A stretch of DNA of 17,615 bases, from positions 1-17,615 of the forward strand of contig CALATT010000094.1 in NCBI GenBank assembly GCA_937891905.1, written 5' to 3'. The notes under the pieces are model-generated. The model was not told where the DNA came from and searched no databases. It saw nothing but the letters and a program-made list of their open reading frames with translations. The translations under genes were made by a program, and so were the position numbers. Positions 6,789 to 16,023 of this stretch are shown here, piece after piece (the first letter of the stretch is position 1; each line of letters opens with the position of its first letter). The DNA is from an uncultured Bacteroidales bacterium. GTDB taxonomy: Bacteria > Bacteroidota > Bacteroidia > Bacteroidales > Paludibacteraceae.

Positions 6789-9014
6789 CTACATCGGATC
6801 TATATCAATGGTGATTTGAATGCCTTTCGCGATGGAGTTGGCCATGAGATGGGTGATGGCTTGTTGTAATCGTCTTTTGGCTTCCACGATAGGTGCGTTC
6901 TGCTCAATGCGCAGTGTTATCTCGCGGATGTAATAGGCTTGTATGCGTTCTACGGATGGCACTATCACAGCAGATACTCTCTTACCGAATACTTGCTGTA
7001 GGTATTGCTGGAGATATGTGGTGGCTTCGTGTACGCGTGTGTTATTGGCATGGCGTATGCGCAAGCGTATCAGGCGATAGAAAGGTGGGTAGTTGAATAG
7101 TTCTCTTTCCGCCAATTGCGCTTCGTACAACGCGTTATAATCATGCGCTTTGACCATTTGGAAGATAGGCATATTGGGGTCGAACGACTGAATCCACACT
7201 TCTCCTTGCTGTCCTTTTCGTCCTGCGCGTCCTGCCACTTGTTCGAGCATTTGGAATGCGCGTTCGTAAGCTCTAAAATCCGGTTGATTGAGGATAGGAT
7301 CCGCATTGAGTACAGCCACGAGGCGCACATCATCGAAATGGAGTCCTTTGGTTACCATCTGCGTACCCACGAGTATATCGCATTCATGTTTGGCGAAGGC
7401 ATTGATGATCTCTTGGTGTGCATGTTTGCTGCGGGTGGTATCTAAGTCCATGCGTAGTACTCGCGCTTCTGGAAAGAGGTGCTGTATCTCATCTTCTATG
7501 CGCTCTGTGCCAAATCCTATGGTTTTCATTTCTCCTCCGCACTCAGGGCATTGGGTGGGGATAGGTGCATGATAGCCGCAGTAGTGGCATCGCAGTTCGT
7601 TGGCTCGTTTATGTAGAGTCATGGGTACATCGCATTGGATGCATCGTGGTGGTTTGCCGCATGAGGTGCATTGCCATTGGGGTGCATAACCGCGCCTATT
7701 CTGGAATAGTATCACTTGTTTTCCTTCTGCCAAGGTTTCGCGTATGCGCTCCACGAGTGGGTCACTGAAATGACCATACATCTCTTTGCGGTGGTACTGC
7801 CTCTTGAGGTCAACGAGTTGGATAGTAGGCAGTTGTGCTCCTCCGTATCGTTCGGTGAGTGATACCAGTCCATACACGCCTTTTTGTGCAAGGTAGTAGG
7901 ACTCTATAGCGGGTGTAGCGGTGCCGAGTAGCACATTGGCTTTATGTTGCTTGGCGAGCATGATAGCCGCAGCGCGTGCGTGGTATCGCGGGGCTGGATC
8001 CACTTGCTTGTAACTGGGTTCATGTTCCTCATCAACGATGATGAGTCCCATGTTGGTAATAGGCAGAAAGATGGCACTTCGTGCTCCAATGATGACGCGT
8101 GGTGTGGGTTGTGCCGCAGCCTGATATATCTCCACGCGTTCGGCATCGCTGATACGACTGTGATAAACCAACAGTTGGTCTCCGAAGACGCATTGTAGTC
8201 GACTGGTGAGTTGTGTAGTGAGTGCTATCTCAGGCACGAGGTAGAGCACACTCTTCGATTGCGCCAACTGCTCTTGTATGAGGTGGATATAGACATCTGT
8301 TTTTCCGCTCGAGGTGACGCCATGCAGGAGTACGATATTTTTCTCTGCGCGGAAGAAAGTCTGTATTTGTTCTATGGCTTTTTGCTGCGCAGGAGATAAG
8401 TCATGGAGCGATTCGATAGGTCCTTGATAGGGCGCAATGCGCGATACTCCTTCTTCGTGCCGTATGAGTAGTCCTTTGGCTATCAATGCGCGCAGCAGTT
8501 CGCTGCTATTGAGTTGGGCATTATTGAGCAGGTTGGTTCGCTCTACCCTCCCCGTAGGGGCGCACATCTGCACGGCTATCTCGTATAGTTGCAGTTGTTT
8601 GGGTGCGCGTCGCAGAGATGTTTTATTAGCTTCTATATCTGCGTTGAGAGGCAAGGAGATGTATTCGGTTGTTTTCTCGGCATAGCTATCATCCAATAGT
8701 CCTGCCGGCATAGCGGCATTCATCACTTCACCGAGGGTACACATATAGTAGTCGCTCATCCATTGCCAAAGGGATAGTTGCTCGGCAGAGACGATAGGTG
8801 TGGTATCGATGATTGCCTCGACGGGTCGTATCTTCGCTATCCATTCGGGTGGGATGGGTTCGGTATGTTCTCTGAGCACTATTCCCTCTATTTTCTTGCG
8901 CATGAGTGGCACCATGACGCGGCACCCTGCCTGCGGTAAGGATAAATCATCCGAGATGCTATAGGTATAACAATCTCGGATGGCTAAGGGTAATATGACA
9001 TCTATGTATCGGAT
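6789..9014 (-). CDS. priA: Primosomal protein N' (PriA helicase), probable non-canonical start
   Basis: PriA is a 3'-5' DNA helicase that reloads the replisome at stalled forks. Counting from the first ATG (8915): Walker A GVTSSGKT is at 199-206, DEEH at 295-298, and LLGTATPA follows. The eight cysteines of the two zinc sites are at 416, 419, 425, 428, 443, 446, 456 and 459, and a helicase C half (GTQMVTKGLHF, QVAGRAGRKG) comes after them. Translating upstream of 8915 gives the conserved PriA N-terminus (YIDVILPLAIRDCYTY) back to the tdk stop at 9020-9018, so the true protein starts upstream of that ATG. No in-frame ATG, GTG or TTG exists there. The candidates are ATC (9014) or ATA (9005), probably coupled to tdk termination. 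Starting at 9014 gives 741 aa, a normal PriA length. The family is certain; the start is not. The first standard start is 8915 (708 aa). Confidence 0.93.
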   Translation of the reverse strand: MRYIDVILPLAIRDCYTYSISDDLSLPQAGCRVMVPLMRKKIEGIVLREHTEPIPPEWIAKIRPVEAIIDTTPIVSAEQLSLWQWMSDYYMCTLGEVMNAAMPAGLLDDSYAEKTTEYISLPLNADIEANKTSLRRAPKQLQLYEIAVQMCAPTGRVERTNLLNNAQLNSSELLRALIAKGLLIRHEEGVSRIAPYQGPIESLHDLSPAQQKAIEQIQTFFRAEKNIVLLHGVTSSGKTDVYIHLIQEQLAQSKSVLYLVPEIALTTQLTSRLQCVFGDQLLVYHSRISDAERVEIYQAAAQPTPRVIIGARSAIFLPITNMGLIIVDEEHEPSYKQVDPAPRYHARAAAIMLAKQHKANVLLGTATPAIESYYLAQKGVYGLVSLTERYGGAQLPTIQLVDLKRQYHRKEMYGHFSDPLVERIRETLAEGKQVILFQNRRGYAPQWQCTSCGKPPRCIQCDVPMTLHKRANELRCHYCGYHAPIPTQCPECGGEMKTIGFGTERIEDEIQHLFPEARVLRMDLDTTRSKHAHQEIINAFAKHECDILVGTQMVTKGLHFDDVRLVAVLNADPILNQPDFRAYERAFQMLEQVAGRAGRKGQQGEVWIQSFDPNMPIFQMVKAHDYNALYEAQLAERELFNYPPFYRLIRLRIRHANNTRVHEATTYLQQYLQQVFGKRVSAVIVPSVERIQAYYIREITLRIEQNAPIVEAKRRLQQAITHLMANSIAKGIQITIDIDPM

Positions 9015-9017
9015 AGG

Positions 9018-9632
9018 CTATTCGGTTGTGTTGTTGACTATTGCTTGTTGCTCGGCTAATAGTGCTTTGTTGTAACACTCGCGGCATAATGGTTCGTAGG
9101 AGTCTGTTTCTCCGAGCAGTACGCGTTTCTCGCTTGCTACGAGTCGGTGACTGACATAGGCAAGGTCACCACAATGCACGCATATAGCGTGTGTCTTATA
9201 CACATCGTCTGCGATAGCCATAAGGGCTGGCATGGGTCCGAAAGGTACTCCTTTGAAATCCATATCCAATCCAGCTACGATGACGCGTATACCTCTATTG
9301 GCTAACTGCTGGCATACATCCACTATTCCCATATCGAAGAACTGTGCTTCGTCAATACCCACCACTTCGATATCATCCACCATGAGGAGTATATTCTGAC
9401 TGCTATCCACGGGTGTGGAAAGGATGGTATTACGGTCATGACTCACCACTTCTTCTTCGCTATAGCGCACATCGATAGCGGGTTTGTATATCTCCACGCG
9501 TTGTTTAGCGAACTTAGCGCGTTTCATACGACGAATCAGTTCTTCGGTTTTGCCGCTGAACATTGATCCGCATACCACTTCGATTGAACCTCTGCGTCGG
9601 ATGGGGCCTTGTGTATCTCTTTCAGAAAACAT
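9018..9632 (-). CDS. tdk: Thymidine kinase (type II)
   Basis: This enzyme phosphorylates thymidine with ATP in the dTMP salvage pathway. The 204-aa protein has the phosphate loop GSMFSGKT (residues 22-29), a [10 protein letters not shown] motif whose Glu95 is the expected catalytic base, and [15 protein letters not shown] (about 121-135). The structural zinc site is formed by CVHC (151-154) and CREC (183-186), with a Tyr-rich substrate loop near YEPLC. It starts 14 bp after recJ and its TAG stop directly abuts the in-frame priA N-terminal sequence, so recJ-tdk-priA look co-transcribed. The assignment is secure. Confidence 0.96.
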   Translation of the reverse strand: MFSERDTQGPIRRRGSIEVVCGSMFSGKTEELIRRMKRAKFAKQRVEIYKPAIDVRYSEEEVVSHDRNTILSTPVDSSQNILLMVDDIEVVGIDEAQFFDMGIVDVCQQLANRGIRVIVAGLDMDFKGVPFGPMPALMAIADDVYKTHAICVHCGDLAYVSHRLVASEKRVLLGETDSYEPLCRECYNKALLAEQQAIVNNTTE

Positions 9633-9646
9633 AGATGATGTATGAT

Positions 9647-11377
9647 TTACTTATTACGATGGTTATTTAGTTTGATATCTTGTGCATTCATTTGCAGTGT
9701 GGTGCGTCCACGGAAACTATTCTCCTCCAGGTAGAAACACACATCGATGCTATTACCATTTTGTAGATGTTGCGCTTTTTCTCCTTGTCCGAAGGCTATT
9801 CCGCTCATTGCCACTTGTGTGTCTGTGAGGTCAAGGTGTAGGTGTTTTCCATCGCTCACGGCACGACTATTACGGTTGTTGATGAGATTGCGGCACATGA
9901 ATAATGGTCGTTCATTATCAGGTCCAAATGGTTCGAGGCATTGTAGAATCTTGAATAGTTTCCAATTCATATCACTCAACTGCACTTCGGCTTCGATATT
10001 TAATGTGGGTGCTTTTTGGTTGGGTTTGACATGTTGTGCCACATAGTGCTCGAATCGTCTTTTGAACTCAGGCAAGTCTTCTTTCCGCATACTCAGTCCT
10101 GCGGCGAATCGGTGTCCACCGAAGTTAGTGAGTAGGTCACGGCATGAATCGATGGCTTGGTATATATCGAAGTCGCTCACCGAACGAGCACTACCGCTTA
10201 TTATACCATCTTCTCCGTCTGTCATGACGATAGTAGGTCGGTAGTAGGTCTCTGTAAGTCGACTGGCTACGATGCCCACCACGCCTTTGTGCCAATCGGG
10301 TGCATAAACGACTGTAGTATGCTTATTCTCATTCTCTTCGTCTGCCTCCAATTGAGCCAATGCTTCTTCCGTGGTGCGTGTATCGTGGTCACGGCGGTCT
10401 TGATTATAATTGTTTATTTCCTGTGCGTACTGATCGGCCTCTTGCTTATCATCGGTGATAAGCAGTCTCACTGCCTCTGCACCGCTCTTCATGCGTCCTG
10501 AGGCATTGATACGCGGACCTATACGGAATGCCAGATCGGTGATGTTCACACTCCGCTCTTGTACCCCAGCCACTTGCATGATAGCTTGGAGTCCCACGGA
10601 TGGTTGGGCATTGAGAGCACGCAGTCCGTAGTGAACCAATATACGATTTTCTCCCGTCACGGGTACCACATCGCAGGCAATAGAAAGTGCCAATAAGGGT
10701 AATAATGGATATATCTCCGTCATGGGTATTCCGCGGCGTTGGGTGTATGCTTGCACCAGTTTGAATCCTACGCCGCAACCGCTCAGTTCTTTGTAGGGGT
10801 ATTGACAATCAGTGCGCTTCATATTAAGCACCGCCACAGCTTTTGGTATCTCTTCGCCTGGAGTATGATGGTCGCACACGATGAAATCGATACCTTTCTG
10901 CGTAGCGTATGCCACTTTATCCACCGATTTGATGCCACAGTCCAATGCCACGATGAGTGTACATCCTTCTTGCTCAGCCTTATCTATTCCTTCGAATGAA
11001 ACGCCATAACCCTCTTTGTATCGGTCGGGGATATAATAGATGAGGTTATCTGTTTGTGTGCGTAAGAAGGAGAACATGAGTGCGACGGCTGTGATGCCAT
11101 CCACATCGTAGTCGCCATACACCATGATACGCTCTTTTTGCTGTATAGCTCGCTCCAGACGATCCACAGCCGCTGTCATGTCACGCATCAGGAAAGGATC
11201 GTGCAGACTATCGAGCGAAGGGCGTATATAGGCTCTTGCCTCTGCAGCCGTTTGCAATCCACGCGAAACCAAGATTTGCCCTGCCAAAGGACTAATCTCT
11301 AATTCCTCGCTCAGACGAGTGGCAATCTGCTGCTCCTCTGGGGATAAGGTATGTATATTCCAAATCGTTTCCATCAA
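9647..11377 (-). CDS. recJ: Single-stranded-DNA-specific exonuclease RecJ
   Basis: This is a 5'-3' ssDNA exonuclease of the DHH superfamily used in recombination and repair. The 576-aa length is typical. The metal-binding motifs appear in order: YGDYDVDG (about 87-94), VALDCG (Asp146), CDHH (168-171), SGCGVGFKL (about 199-207) and RINASGRM (DHHA1-side motif). The C-terminal part has the usual GGH motif in [12 protein letters not shown] and an OB-like end. Two adjacent ATGs open the gene (MMETIWNIH). It lies 23 bp after the nitrilase-family gene and 14 bp before tdk on the same strand. Nothing unusual is seen in the protein itself. Confidence 0.96.
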   Translation of the reverse strand: MMETIWNIHTLSPEEQQIATRLSEELEISPLAGQILVSRGLQTAAEARAYIRPSLDSLHDPFLMRDMTAAVDRLERAIQQKERIMVYGDYDVDGITAVALMFSFLRTQTDNLIYYIPDRYKEGYGVSFEGIDKAEQEGCTLIVALDCGIKSVDKVAYATQKGIDFIVCDHHTPGEEIPKAVAVLNMKRTDCQYPYKELSGCGVGFKLVQAYTQRRGIPMTEIYPLLPLLALSIACDVVPVTGENRILVHYGLRALNAQPSVGLQAIMQVAGVQERSVNITDLAFRIGPRINASGRMKSGAEAVRLLITDDKQEADQYAQEINNYNQDRRDHDTRTTEEALAQLEADEENENKHTTVVYAPDWHKGVVGIVASRLTETYYRPTIVMTDGEDGIISGSARSVSDFDIYQAIDSCRDLLTNFGGHRFAAGLSMRKEDLPEFKRRFEHYVAQHVKPNQKAPTLNIEAEVQLSDMNWKLFKILQCLEPFGPDNERPLFMCRNLINNRNSRAVSDGKHLHLDLTDTQVAMSGIAFGQGEKAQHLQNGNSIDVCFYLEENSFRGRTTLQMNAQDIKLNNHRNK

Positions 11378-11400
11378 ACTAATAACTCAATACTCTGTAC

Positions 11401-12189
11401 TCAAATCTCAATACTATACTCATCTCCGTCTTCCCACAGAGGCAATACTTGCCTGAAATGGTGCAATCGCTCTATGGAGAAGTCCACGATACGCGTACTC
11501 TCTTCGTAGTCGGCAAAAGGTGCCATGTTTTTTAGGTGCGTGTCATAGGCCACCGAATGTCCGTTATAATCGAGGTCTAATCCATCCGTACCCACTATAT
11601 TCACTCCCACCACATAGCATTGGTTCTCTGCTGCTCGTGCGGCTAACATAGCATCCCAATACTGGATGCGTATCGTAGGCCAACAAGCCACAAAAACGAG
11701 TATATCGTATAGGTTCTCTTTCTCTTGGCGCAGCCAAACAGGGAATCGGAGGTCGTAGCACACAGCGAGGCGTATCTTCACTCCTTTGTACTCCCATATA
11801 TCGCGTGTGTTGCCCGCGCGGAAGAAATTAGCTTCTCCACCATGCTTGTATAAATGGCGTTTATCTACATACAGCGCTTCTTGGTGCGGGCGGAACATAA
11901 ACCCTCTGTTACGCAGCGCATGGTGTTTATCCGCCTCGTCATAGCAGATGATAGAACCCATGATAGCTATCTCGTATCTATCTGCCATCTGCTGCAGCGC
12001 TTGGCATGTGGGTCCTCCCCATGGTTCGGCCAACTCAGGTCTGTCTGTGCAGAAACCCGTAGTGAACATCTCAGGCACGACGGCTATATCAGCCTGCCCT
12101 TGTATGGCCATGAGACGCGTATTGAGCAGACCCAAGTTAGCCTTGGGGTCTGCCCACACAATGGGGTATTGCAGCAGAGCTATGCGCAT
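11401..12189 (-). CDS. Nitrilase-family amidohydrolase (omega-amidase/YafV-like)
   Basis: This 262-aa member of the carbon-nitrogen hydrolase superfamily carries the expected Glu-Lys-Cys triad: Glu40 in VVPEMFTTGF, Lys110 in VDKRHLYKHGGE and Cys144 in LAVCYDLRFPVW. The EMFTTGF start and YDLRFPVWLR region resemble YafV/Nit2 omega-amidases, which hydrolyse 2-oxoglutaramate-type amides left by transaminases. That substrate is inference from family resemblance. It starts 6 bp after floA and ends 23 bp before recJ, so it sits inside the long minus-strand run. No signal peptide is seen; the protein should be cytoplasmic. Confidence 0.9.
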   Translation of the reverse strand: MRIALLQYPIVWADPKANLGLLNTRLMAIQGQADIAVVPEMFTTGFCTDRPELAEPWGGPTCQALQQMADRYEIAIMGSIICYDEADKHHALRNRGFMFRPHQEALYVDKRHLYKHGGEANFFRAGNTRDIWEYKGVKIRLAVCYDLRFPVWLRQEKENLYDILVFVACWPTIRIQYWDAMLAARAAENQCYVVGVNIVGTDGLDLDYNGHSVAYDTHLKNMAPFADYEESTRIVDFSIERLHHFRQVLPLWEDGDEYSIEI

Positions 12190-12195
12190 GAATGA

Positions 12196-13176
12196 TTATT
12201 TCTTAGCTTTAGTAGGCGTACCTGCTATCTGCTCACGCATCTGGGTATCCGCTTGTATATTCTGCATGCGGTAGTAATCCATGATACCGAGGTTACCATT
12301 ACGGAAAGCATCTGCCATCGCTTGTGGCACGAGTGCTTCTGCTTCAATCACTTTCGCGCGTGCCTCTTGTGCTTTGGCCTTCATCTCTTGCTCGTTAGCG
12401 ATTGCCATCGCACGGCGTTCCTCTGCCTTCGCTTGCGCGATATTCTTATCCGCCTCTGCTTGGTCCATCTGCAATTGAGCACCGATATTCTTACCCACAT
12501 CCACATCGGCTATATCGATAGAGAGAATCTCAAAAGCGGTACCTGCGTCCAAACCTTTACTGAGCACTAATTTACTGATACTATCTGGGTTCTCAAGCAC
12601 TTGCTTGTGACTGGATGCGCTACCAATCGAACTAACGATACCTTCGCCTACACGCGCCAAGATAGTATCTTCACCTGCACCACCCACCAACTGGCGGATA
12701 TTTGCACGCACCGTGACACGAGCGCGGGCAATCAACTGAATACCATCTTTCGCCACCGCTGCTACAGGAGGAGTGTCAATCACTTTGGGGTTCACACTCA
12801 TCTGCACTGCCTCGAATACATTACGGCCCGCAAGGTCGATAGCCGTAGCCATTTGGAATGACAAGTCAATACCTGCCTTATTAGCCGACACAAGGGCATG
12901 TACTACGCGCTCTATATGACCGCCCGCCAAATAATGCGCCTCCAGTCCATCACGCTTCACATCAGCCAAACCCGCCTTGTGTGCCTCGATGAGACAGTTC
13001 ACAATCGTTGTGGGGGGCACCTTACGAATGCGCATCAGGAATAACTGAACCAAACTCACATGCACACCACTCACTACAGCATTGATCCATAGCATGAAGG
13101 GCACATAGTAGAAAAAGATGATTACCGCAATCGCTACCAATGCGATTAAAATCACATTTAATAATTCCATGTCCAT
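12196..13176 (-). CDS. floA: Flotillin-like protein FloA
   Basis: This is a membrane scaffold of the FloA/YqfA (UPF0365) family, associated with functional membrane microdomains. The 326-aa length is typical. A hydrophobic hairpin or transmembrane segment lies near the N-terminus (about residues 6-30: [20 protein letters not shown]), followed by an SPFH-like core (for example [20 protein letters not shown]). An Ala/Glu-rich coiled region follows at about 235-290, with repeated AxA/ExK stretches that drive oligomerisation in the family. It is preceded 27 bp upstream by an NfeD-like gene, the classical partner, and followed 6 bp later by the nitrilase-family gene. The identification is secure. 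Confidence 0.95.
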   Translation of the reverse strand: MDMELLNVILIALVAIAVIIFFYYVPFMLWINAVVSGVHVSLVQLFLMRIRKVPPTTIVNCLIEAHKAGLADVKRDGLEAHYLAGGHIERVVHALVSANKAGIDLSFQMATAIDLAGRNVFEAVQMSVNPKVIDTPPVAAVAKDGIQLIARARVTVRANIRQLVGGAGEDTILARVGEGIVSSIGSASSHKQVLENPDSISKLVLSKGLDAGTAFEILSIDIADVDVGKNIGAQLQMDQAEADKNIAQAKAEERRAMAIANEQEMKAKAQEARAKVIEAEALVPQAMADAFRNGNLGIMDYYRMQNIQADTQMREQIAGTPTKAKK

Positions 13177-13181
13177 AATAT

Positions 13182-13219
13182 TTTAGATTTTAGATTGCAA
13201 AATTTAGATTTTAGATTGC
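13182..13219. repeat. 17-bp direct repeat, period 21, at the end of the NfeD-like gene
   Basis: The 17-mer tttagattttagattgc occurs at 13182-13198 and exactly again at 13203-13219, separated by AAAA. Each copy contains a shorter ttagat repeat. The stop codon of the NfeD-like gene lies inside the second copy, so the last residues of that protein come from the repeat. Confidence 0.9.
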
Positions 13220-13536
13220 TCCTCAGCCTCTTGTTTTTCTTTCAAACGATTATCTGCCAATGTAACCTGGCTATCTATTTTCGTATCCAAAGCCATCTTA
13301 TCCAACGCTTTGCTGCGCATGAAGCCCCAAATAGCCAATAAGCAAACCAACACACATACTCCCAAGGTGATCATGCCTGCCACCAAACCCAAGAAATAAT
13401 ATGCATACATCACAGCACCTGCCAAGAATCCAAAACCACCCACTCCGGCGATACCAAAGCCTGGCAAAAGGAACAACTCCATTAATAATAGCGCGACGCC
13501 CGCGAGCACTAATAATACAACTAAAATGATATCCAT
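13204..13536 (-). CDS. NfeD-like short membrane protein (lacks OB-fold domain)
   Basis: This 110-aa membrane protein resembles the membrane part of NfeD, the usual partner of flotillin-like proteins. Three hydrophobic segments are visible at about residues 3-22, 27-50 and 54-73. The first carries the typical ELFLLPGFG turn, and KALDKMALDT follows the last helix. In most NfeD proteins an OB-fold of about 60-80 residues follows at the C-terminus. Here the protein instead ends with a charged tail (ADNRLKEKQEAEEQSKI) whose stop falls in a tandem direct repeat. It is the first gene after the minus-strand promoter at 13585-13616 and lies 27 bp before floA. Whether the short form is lineage-normal or a truncation is not decidable here. 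Confidence 0.82.
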   Translation of the reverse strand: MDIILVVLLVLAGVALLLMELFLLPGFGIAGVGGFGFLAGAVMYAYYFLGLVAGMITLGVCVLVCLLAIWGFMRSKALDKMALDTKIDSQVTLADNRLKEKQEAEEQSKI

Positions 13537-13584
13537 GCAAATAGTTTTTTGAAAAAAACAACAATATTTTTTTTATTTCGGCTG

Positions 13585-13605
13585 CAAAGATACTAAATAT
13601 CTTTG
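13585..13605. repeat. Palindromic pair of -7 elements in the divergent promoter region
   Basis: CAAAGATA (13585-13592) and TATCTTTG (13598-13605) form a perfect 8-bp inverted repeat around 5 nt. The left arm is the minus-strand -7 box. The right arm is a correct -7 box on the plus strand but lacks a good -33 partner (only TATT lies at the 20-nt spacing). Confidence 0.7.
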
Positions 13606-13616
13606 ATATATACAAG
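13585..13616 (-). promoter_or_regulatory. Promoter of the NfeD-like/floA/recJ/tdk/priA run
   Basis: On the minus strand, CTTG (13616-13613; TTG matches the -33 element) is followed after exactly 20 nt by TATCTTTG (13592-13585), the -7 consensus TAnnTTTG. The predicted start is near 13578-13581, about 43 nt before the NfeD-like ATG at 13536. No other clear promoter is seen in the short gaps down to priA. Confidence 0.8.
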
Positions 13617-13629
13617 TAAAAAAAAATAA

Positions 13630-13661
13630 TTTGCACAAATAAATAAATAATACTACTTTTG
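13630..13661 (+). promoter_or_regulatory. topA promoter
   Basis: TTTG (13630-13633), exactly 20 nt, then TACTTTTG (13654-13661) matches the Bacteroidota consensus perfectly. The predicted start near 13665-13668 leaves a leader of about 30 nt to the ATG at 13698. It also excludes the in-frame TTG at 13659 as a start, because that codon lies inside the -7 box. Confidence 0.9.
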
Positions 13662-13697
13662 CGCCGATTTTTTCACACGACACACCTTATTGTATAT

Positions 13698-16004
13698 ATG
13701 AGTAGAAATTTAGTTATCGTTGAGTCCCCGGGTAAAGTGAAAACCATCCAGAATGTTTTGGGTGCTGATTATCAAGTGCTCAGTTGCCAGGGACATATTC
13801 GGGATATCGCGCCATTGGGAAAGAACTCCATGGGCATTGATTTCAACAACCATTACAAACCCAATTACGAGATAGAGAGCAATAAGCAGTTTATCGTTTC
13901 GCAATTACAAGACGCCACCCGCAAAGCAGATACTATCTGGCTCGCTTCCGATGAGGACCGCGAAGGAGAAGCCATCGCATGGCACCTACACGAGGTATTG
14001 GGATTGGATAAGAAAGACACCAAGCGTATTGCCTTTCATGAGATAACCAAAACGGCTATCTTGGATGCTATTCAGCACCCACGAGATATCGATTACAACA
14101 TGGTCAACGCACAGCAAGCACGCCGCTTGTTGGACCGTATTGTGGGATATGAATTATCACCTATCTTGTGGAAGAAAGTGACCACAGGTCTCTCTGCGGG
14201 TCGCGTGCAGTCTGTGGTAGTACGATTAGTAGTAGAAAAAGAACGAGAGATAGCGGCATTCAAACCCACCTCACACTATCGTGTGCTGGCGGATTTTGTG
14301 GGCATCAACCCAGGAGATGCGTCTATCATACGATGCGAACTCAATCATCGTTTTGCGCATAAGAACGATGCGCTCACATTCTTAGAGAGCATGAAGACGG
14401 CACGATTTGAGGTGAGCGATATCCAGCGCAAACCTACCAAACACCTACCCGCTCCTCCATTCACCACCTCTACGCTGCAACAAGAAGCGGCACGCAAACT
14501 CAAGTTCTCACTCTCCAAAACAATGCGCATCGCGCAATCACTATACGAGAGCGGATTGATCACTTATATGCGTACCGACTCTATCAACCTCTCCGCATTG
14601 GCGCTCAGTGCTTGCAAACAAGTCATCTGCGAGCAATACGGCGATCGATACTCCAAGACCCGCCAATACAAAACCCACACCAAAGGCGCACAAGAGGCAC
14701 ACGAAGCTATTCGCCCTACCTATATGAATAAGCAAGAGGTGAGCGCCAACAAAGATGAACAACGCCTATACGAACTCATCTGGAAACGCACTATTGCCAG
14801 TCAAATGGCGGAAGTAGAGAGCGAACGCACCAACTTAGAAGTAGCCATTTCCAATAGCAAGTATCTATTCGTGGCTACAGGTGAAGTGATTACTTTTGAT
14901 GGTTTCTCACGCGTCTATACGCAGTCAAGCGATGACCCACAGGAAGAGATGCATGTACTACCTGCTGTAGCGCTCAAGGAGCAACTCCGTCTGCGCGAAG
15001 CGCAAGCATTGCAAAACTACACCAAAGCGCCAGCACGATTTAGCGAAGCCACACTTGTGAAGCGCATGGAAGAACTGGAGATTGGTCGCCCATCTACCTA
15101 CCACCCTACTGTAGATACCATACAGAAAGTGAAATATGTAGAGAAAGTGTCCATCCCTGGTAATAAACGCGACCTCACCACCTTCACACTCGTGAATGGA
15201 CAAATCACCGAGCGCACCAAATCAGAGACATACGGAGCCGATTCACAACGCCTCGTTCCTACCGATTTGGGGTATATAACCAATGACTTCCTTGTGGAGC
15301 ATTTCCCTGAGATTCTCAATTATGACTTCACTGCACAGAAAGAGCAGCAATTCGATAGCATAGCCGAAGGAAAAGCCGAATGGGTGGACACAGTAGATAC
15401 ATTCTACAAGACGCTCAAACCTCTATTATCCTCCATTCCATCGGGAAAAGTAGCAGGCAGAGTGATAGGCACCGACCCCGAGAGCGGACTACCTGTTATT
15501 GCCAAGATAAGCAAGATTGGTCCATGCGTACAAATAGGCGATTCCAACAAAGAAAAACCACGCTTTGCGAGCCTCAAGAAAGAGCAATCTATCTTCACCA
15601 TCACGCTCAAAGAAGCATTGGAATTATTCCAGAACGCATTGCCATATTCTCTCGGTGAAATCGAAGGAAAAGAGGTGGTAGTGAATGAAGGAAAGTACGG
15701 CGCGTATATACGCTATAATAATGCTTTCTATAGCCTACCTAAGACGCTCAACCCACGAGAAGTTACCATGGAGCAGGCAACTGCTATTATTCAAGAGAAG
15801 CAACAGGCCAATACGCCTATCCATCAATGGGGAGATGTGCAAGTACTCAATGGTCGTTATGGTTATTATATCCATACGCCAGAAGGTAATTTCCCTATTC
15901 CTAAGAAAGTAGATATATCGCTTTTGACTGAAGAAGATGCTCGTGCATTGATGACACAAGCGCCGAAAGAGAAGAAATCGAAACGCAGTTTTCAGAAAAA
16001 ATAG
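13698..16004 (+). CDS. topA: DNA topoisomerase I (type IA)
   Basis: This enzyme relaxes negative supercoils by transient 5'-phosphotyrosine cleavage of one strand. The start at 13698 gives 768 aa beginning MSRNLVIVESPGK; the open frame extends further up, but the promoter's -7 box overlaps that extension. The Toprim domain shows Glu9 (VESPGK) and SDEDREG (84-90). The cleavage tyrosine is Tyr290 in GLITYMRTDS. HEAIRPT and EELEIGRPSTY are further type IA signatures. The C-terminus has Toprim C-terminal repeats near residues 595, 665 (GKYGAYIRY) and 719 (GRYGYYIHT). No CxxC pairs are present, so the zinc-finger domains of enterobacterial TopA are absent, and the tail is basic (KEKKSKRSFQKK). It is transcribed divergently from the NfeD-like/floA run. 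Confidence 0.96.
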   Translation: MSRNLVIVESPGKVKTIQNVLGADYQVLSCQGHIRDIAPLGKNSMGIDFNNHYKPNYEIESNKQFIVSQLQDATRKADTIWLASDEDREGEAIAWHLHEVLGLDKKDTKRIAFHEITKTAILDAIQHPRDIDYNMVNAQQARRLLDRIVGYELSPILWKKVTTGLSAGRVQSVVVRLVVEKEREIAAFKPTSHYRVLADFVGINPGDASIIRCELNHRFAHKNDALTFLESMKTARFEVSDIQRKPTKHLPAPPFTTSTLQQEAARKLKFSLSKTMRIAQSLYESGLITYMRTDSINLSALALSACKQVICEQYGDRYSKTRQYKTHTKGAQEAHEAIRPTYMNKQEVSANKDEQRLYELIWKRTIASQMAEVESERTNLEVAISNSKYLFVATGEVITFDGFSRVYTQSSDDPQEEMHVLPAVALKEQLRLREAQALQNYTKAPARFSEATLVKRMEELEIGRPSTYHPTVDTIQKVKYVEKVSIPGNKRDLTTFTLVNGQITERTKSETYGADSQRLVPTDLGYITNDFLVEHFPEILNYDFTAQKEQQFDSIAEGKAEWVDTVDTFYKTLKPLLSSIPSGKVAGRVIGTDPESGLPVIAKISKIGPCVQIGDSNKEKPRFASLKKEQSIFTITLKEALELFQNALPYSLGEIEGKEVVVNEGKYGAYIRYNNAFYSLPKTLNPREVTMEQATAIIQEKQQANTPIHQWGDVQVLNGRYGYYIHTPEGNFPIPKKVDISLLTEEDARALMTQAPKEKKSKRSFQKK

Positions 16005-16023
16005 TATGTTTTTTCTTTGATTG

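Noticed and set aside
13659..13697. Thirteen-codon N-terminal extension of TopA from a TTG at 13659
   Set aside because: The codon lies inside the -7 box of a consensus promoter, so it would not be transcribed; homologous proteins begin at MSRNLVIVESPGK (13698).
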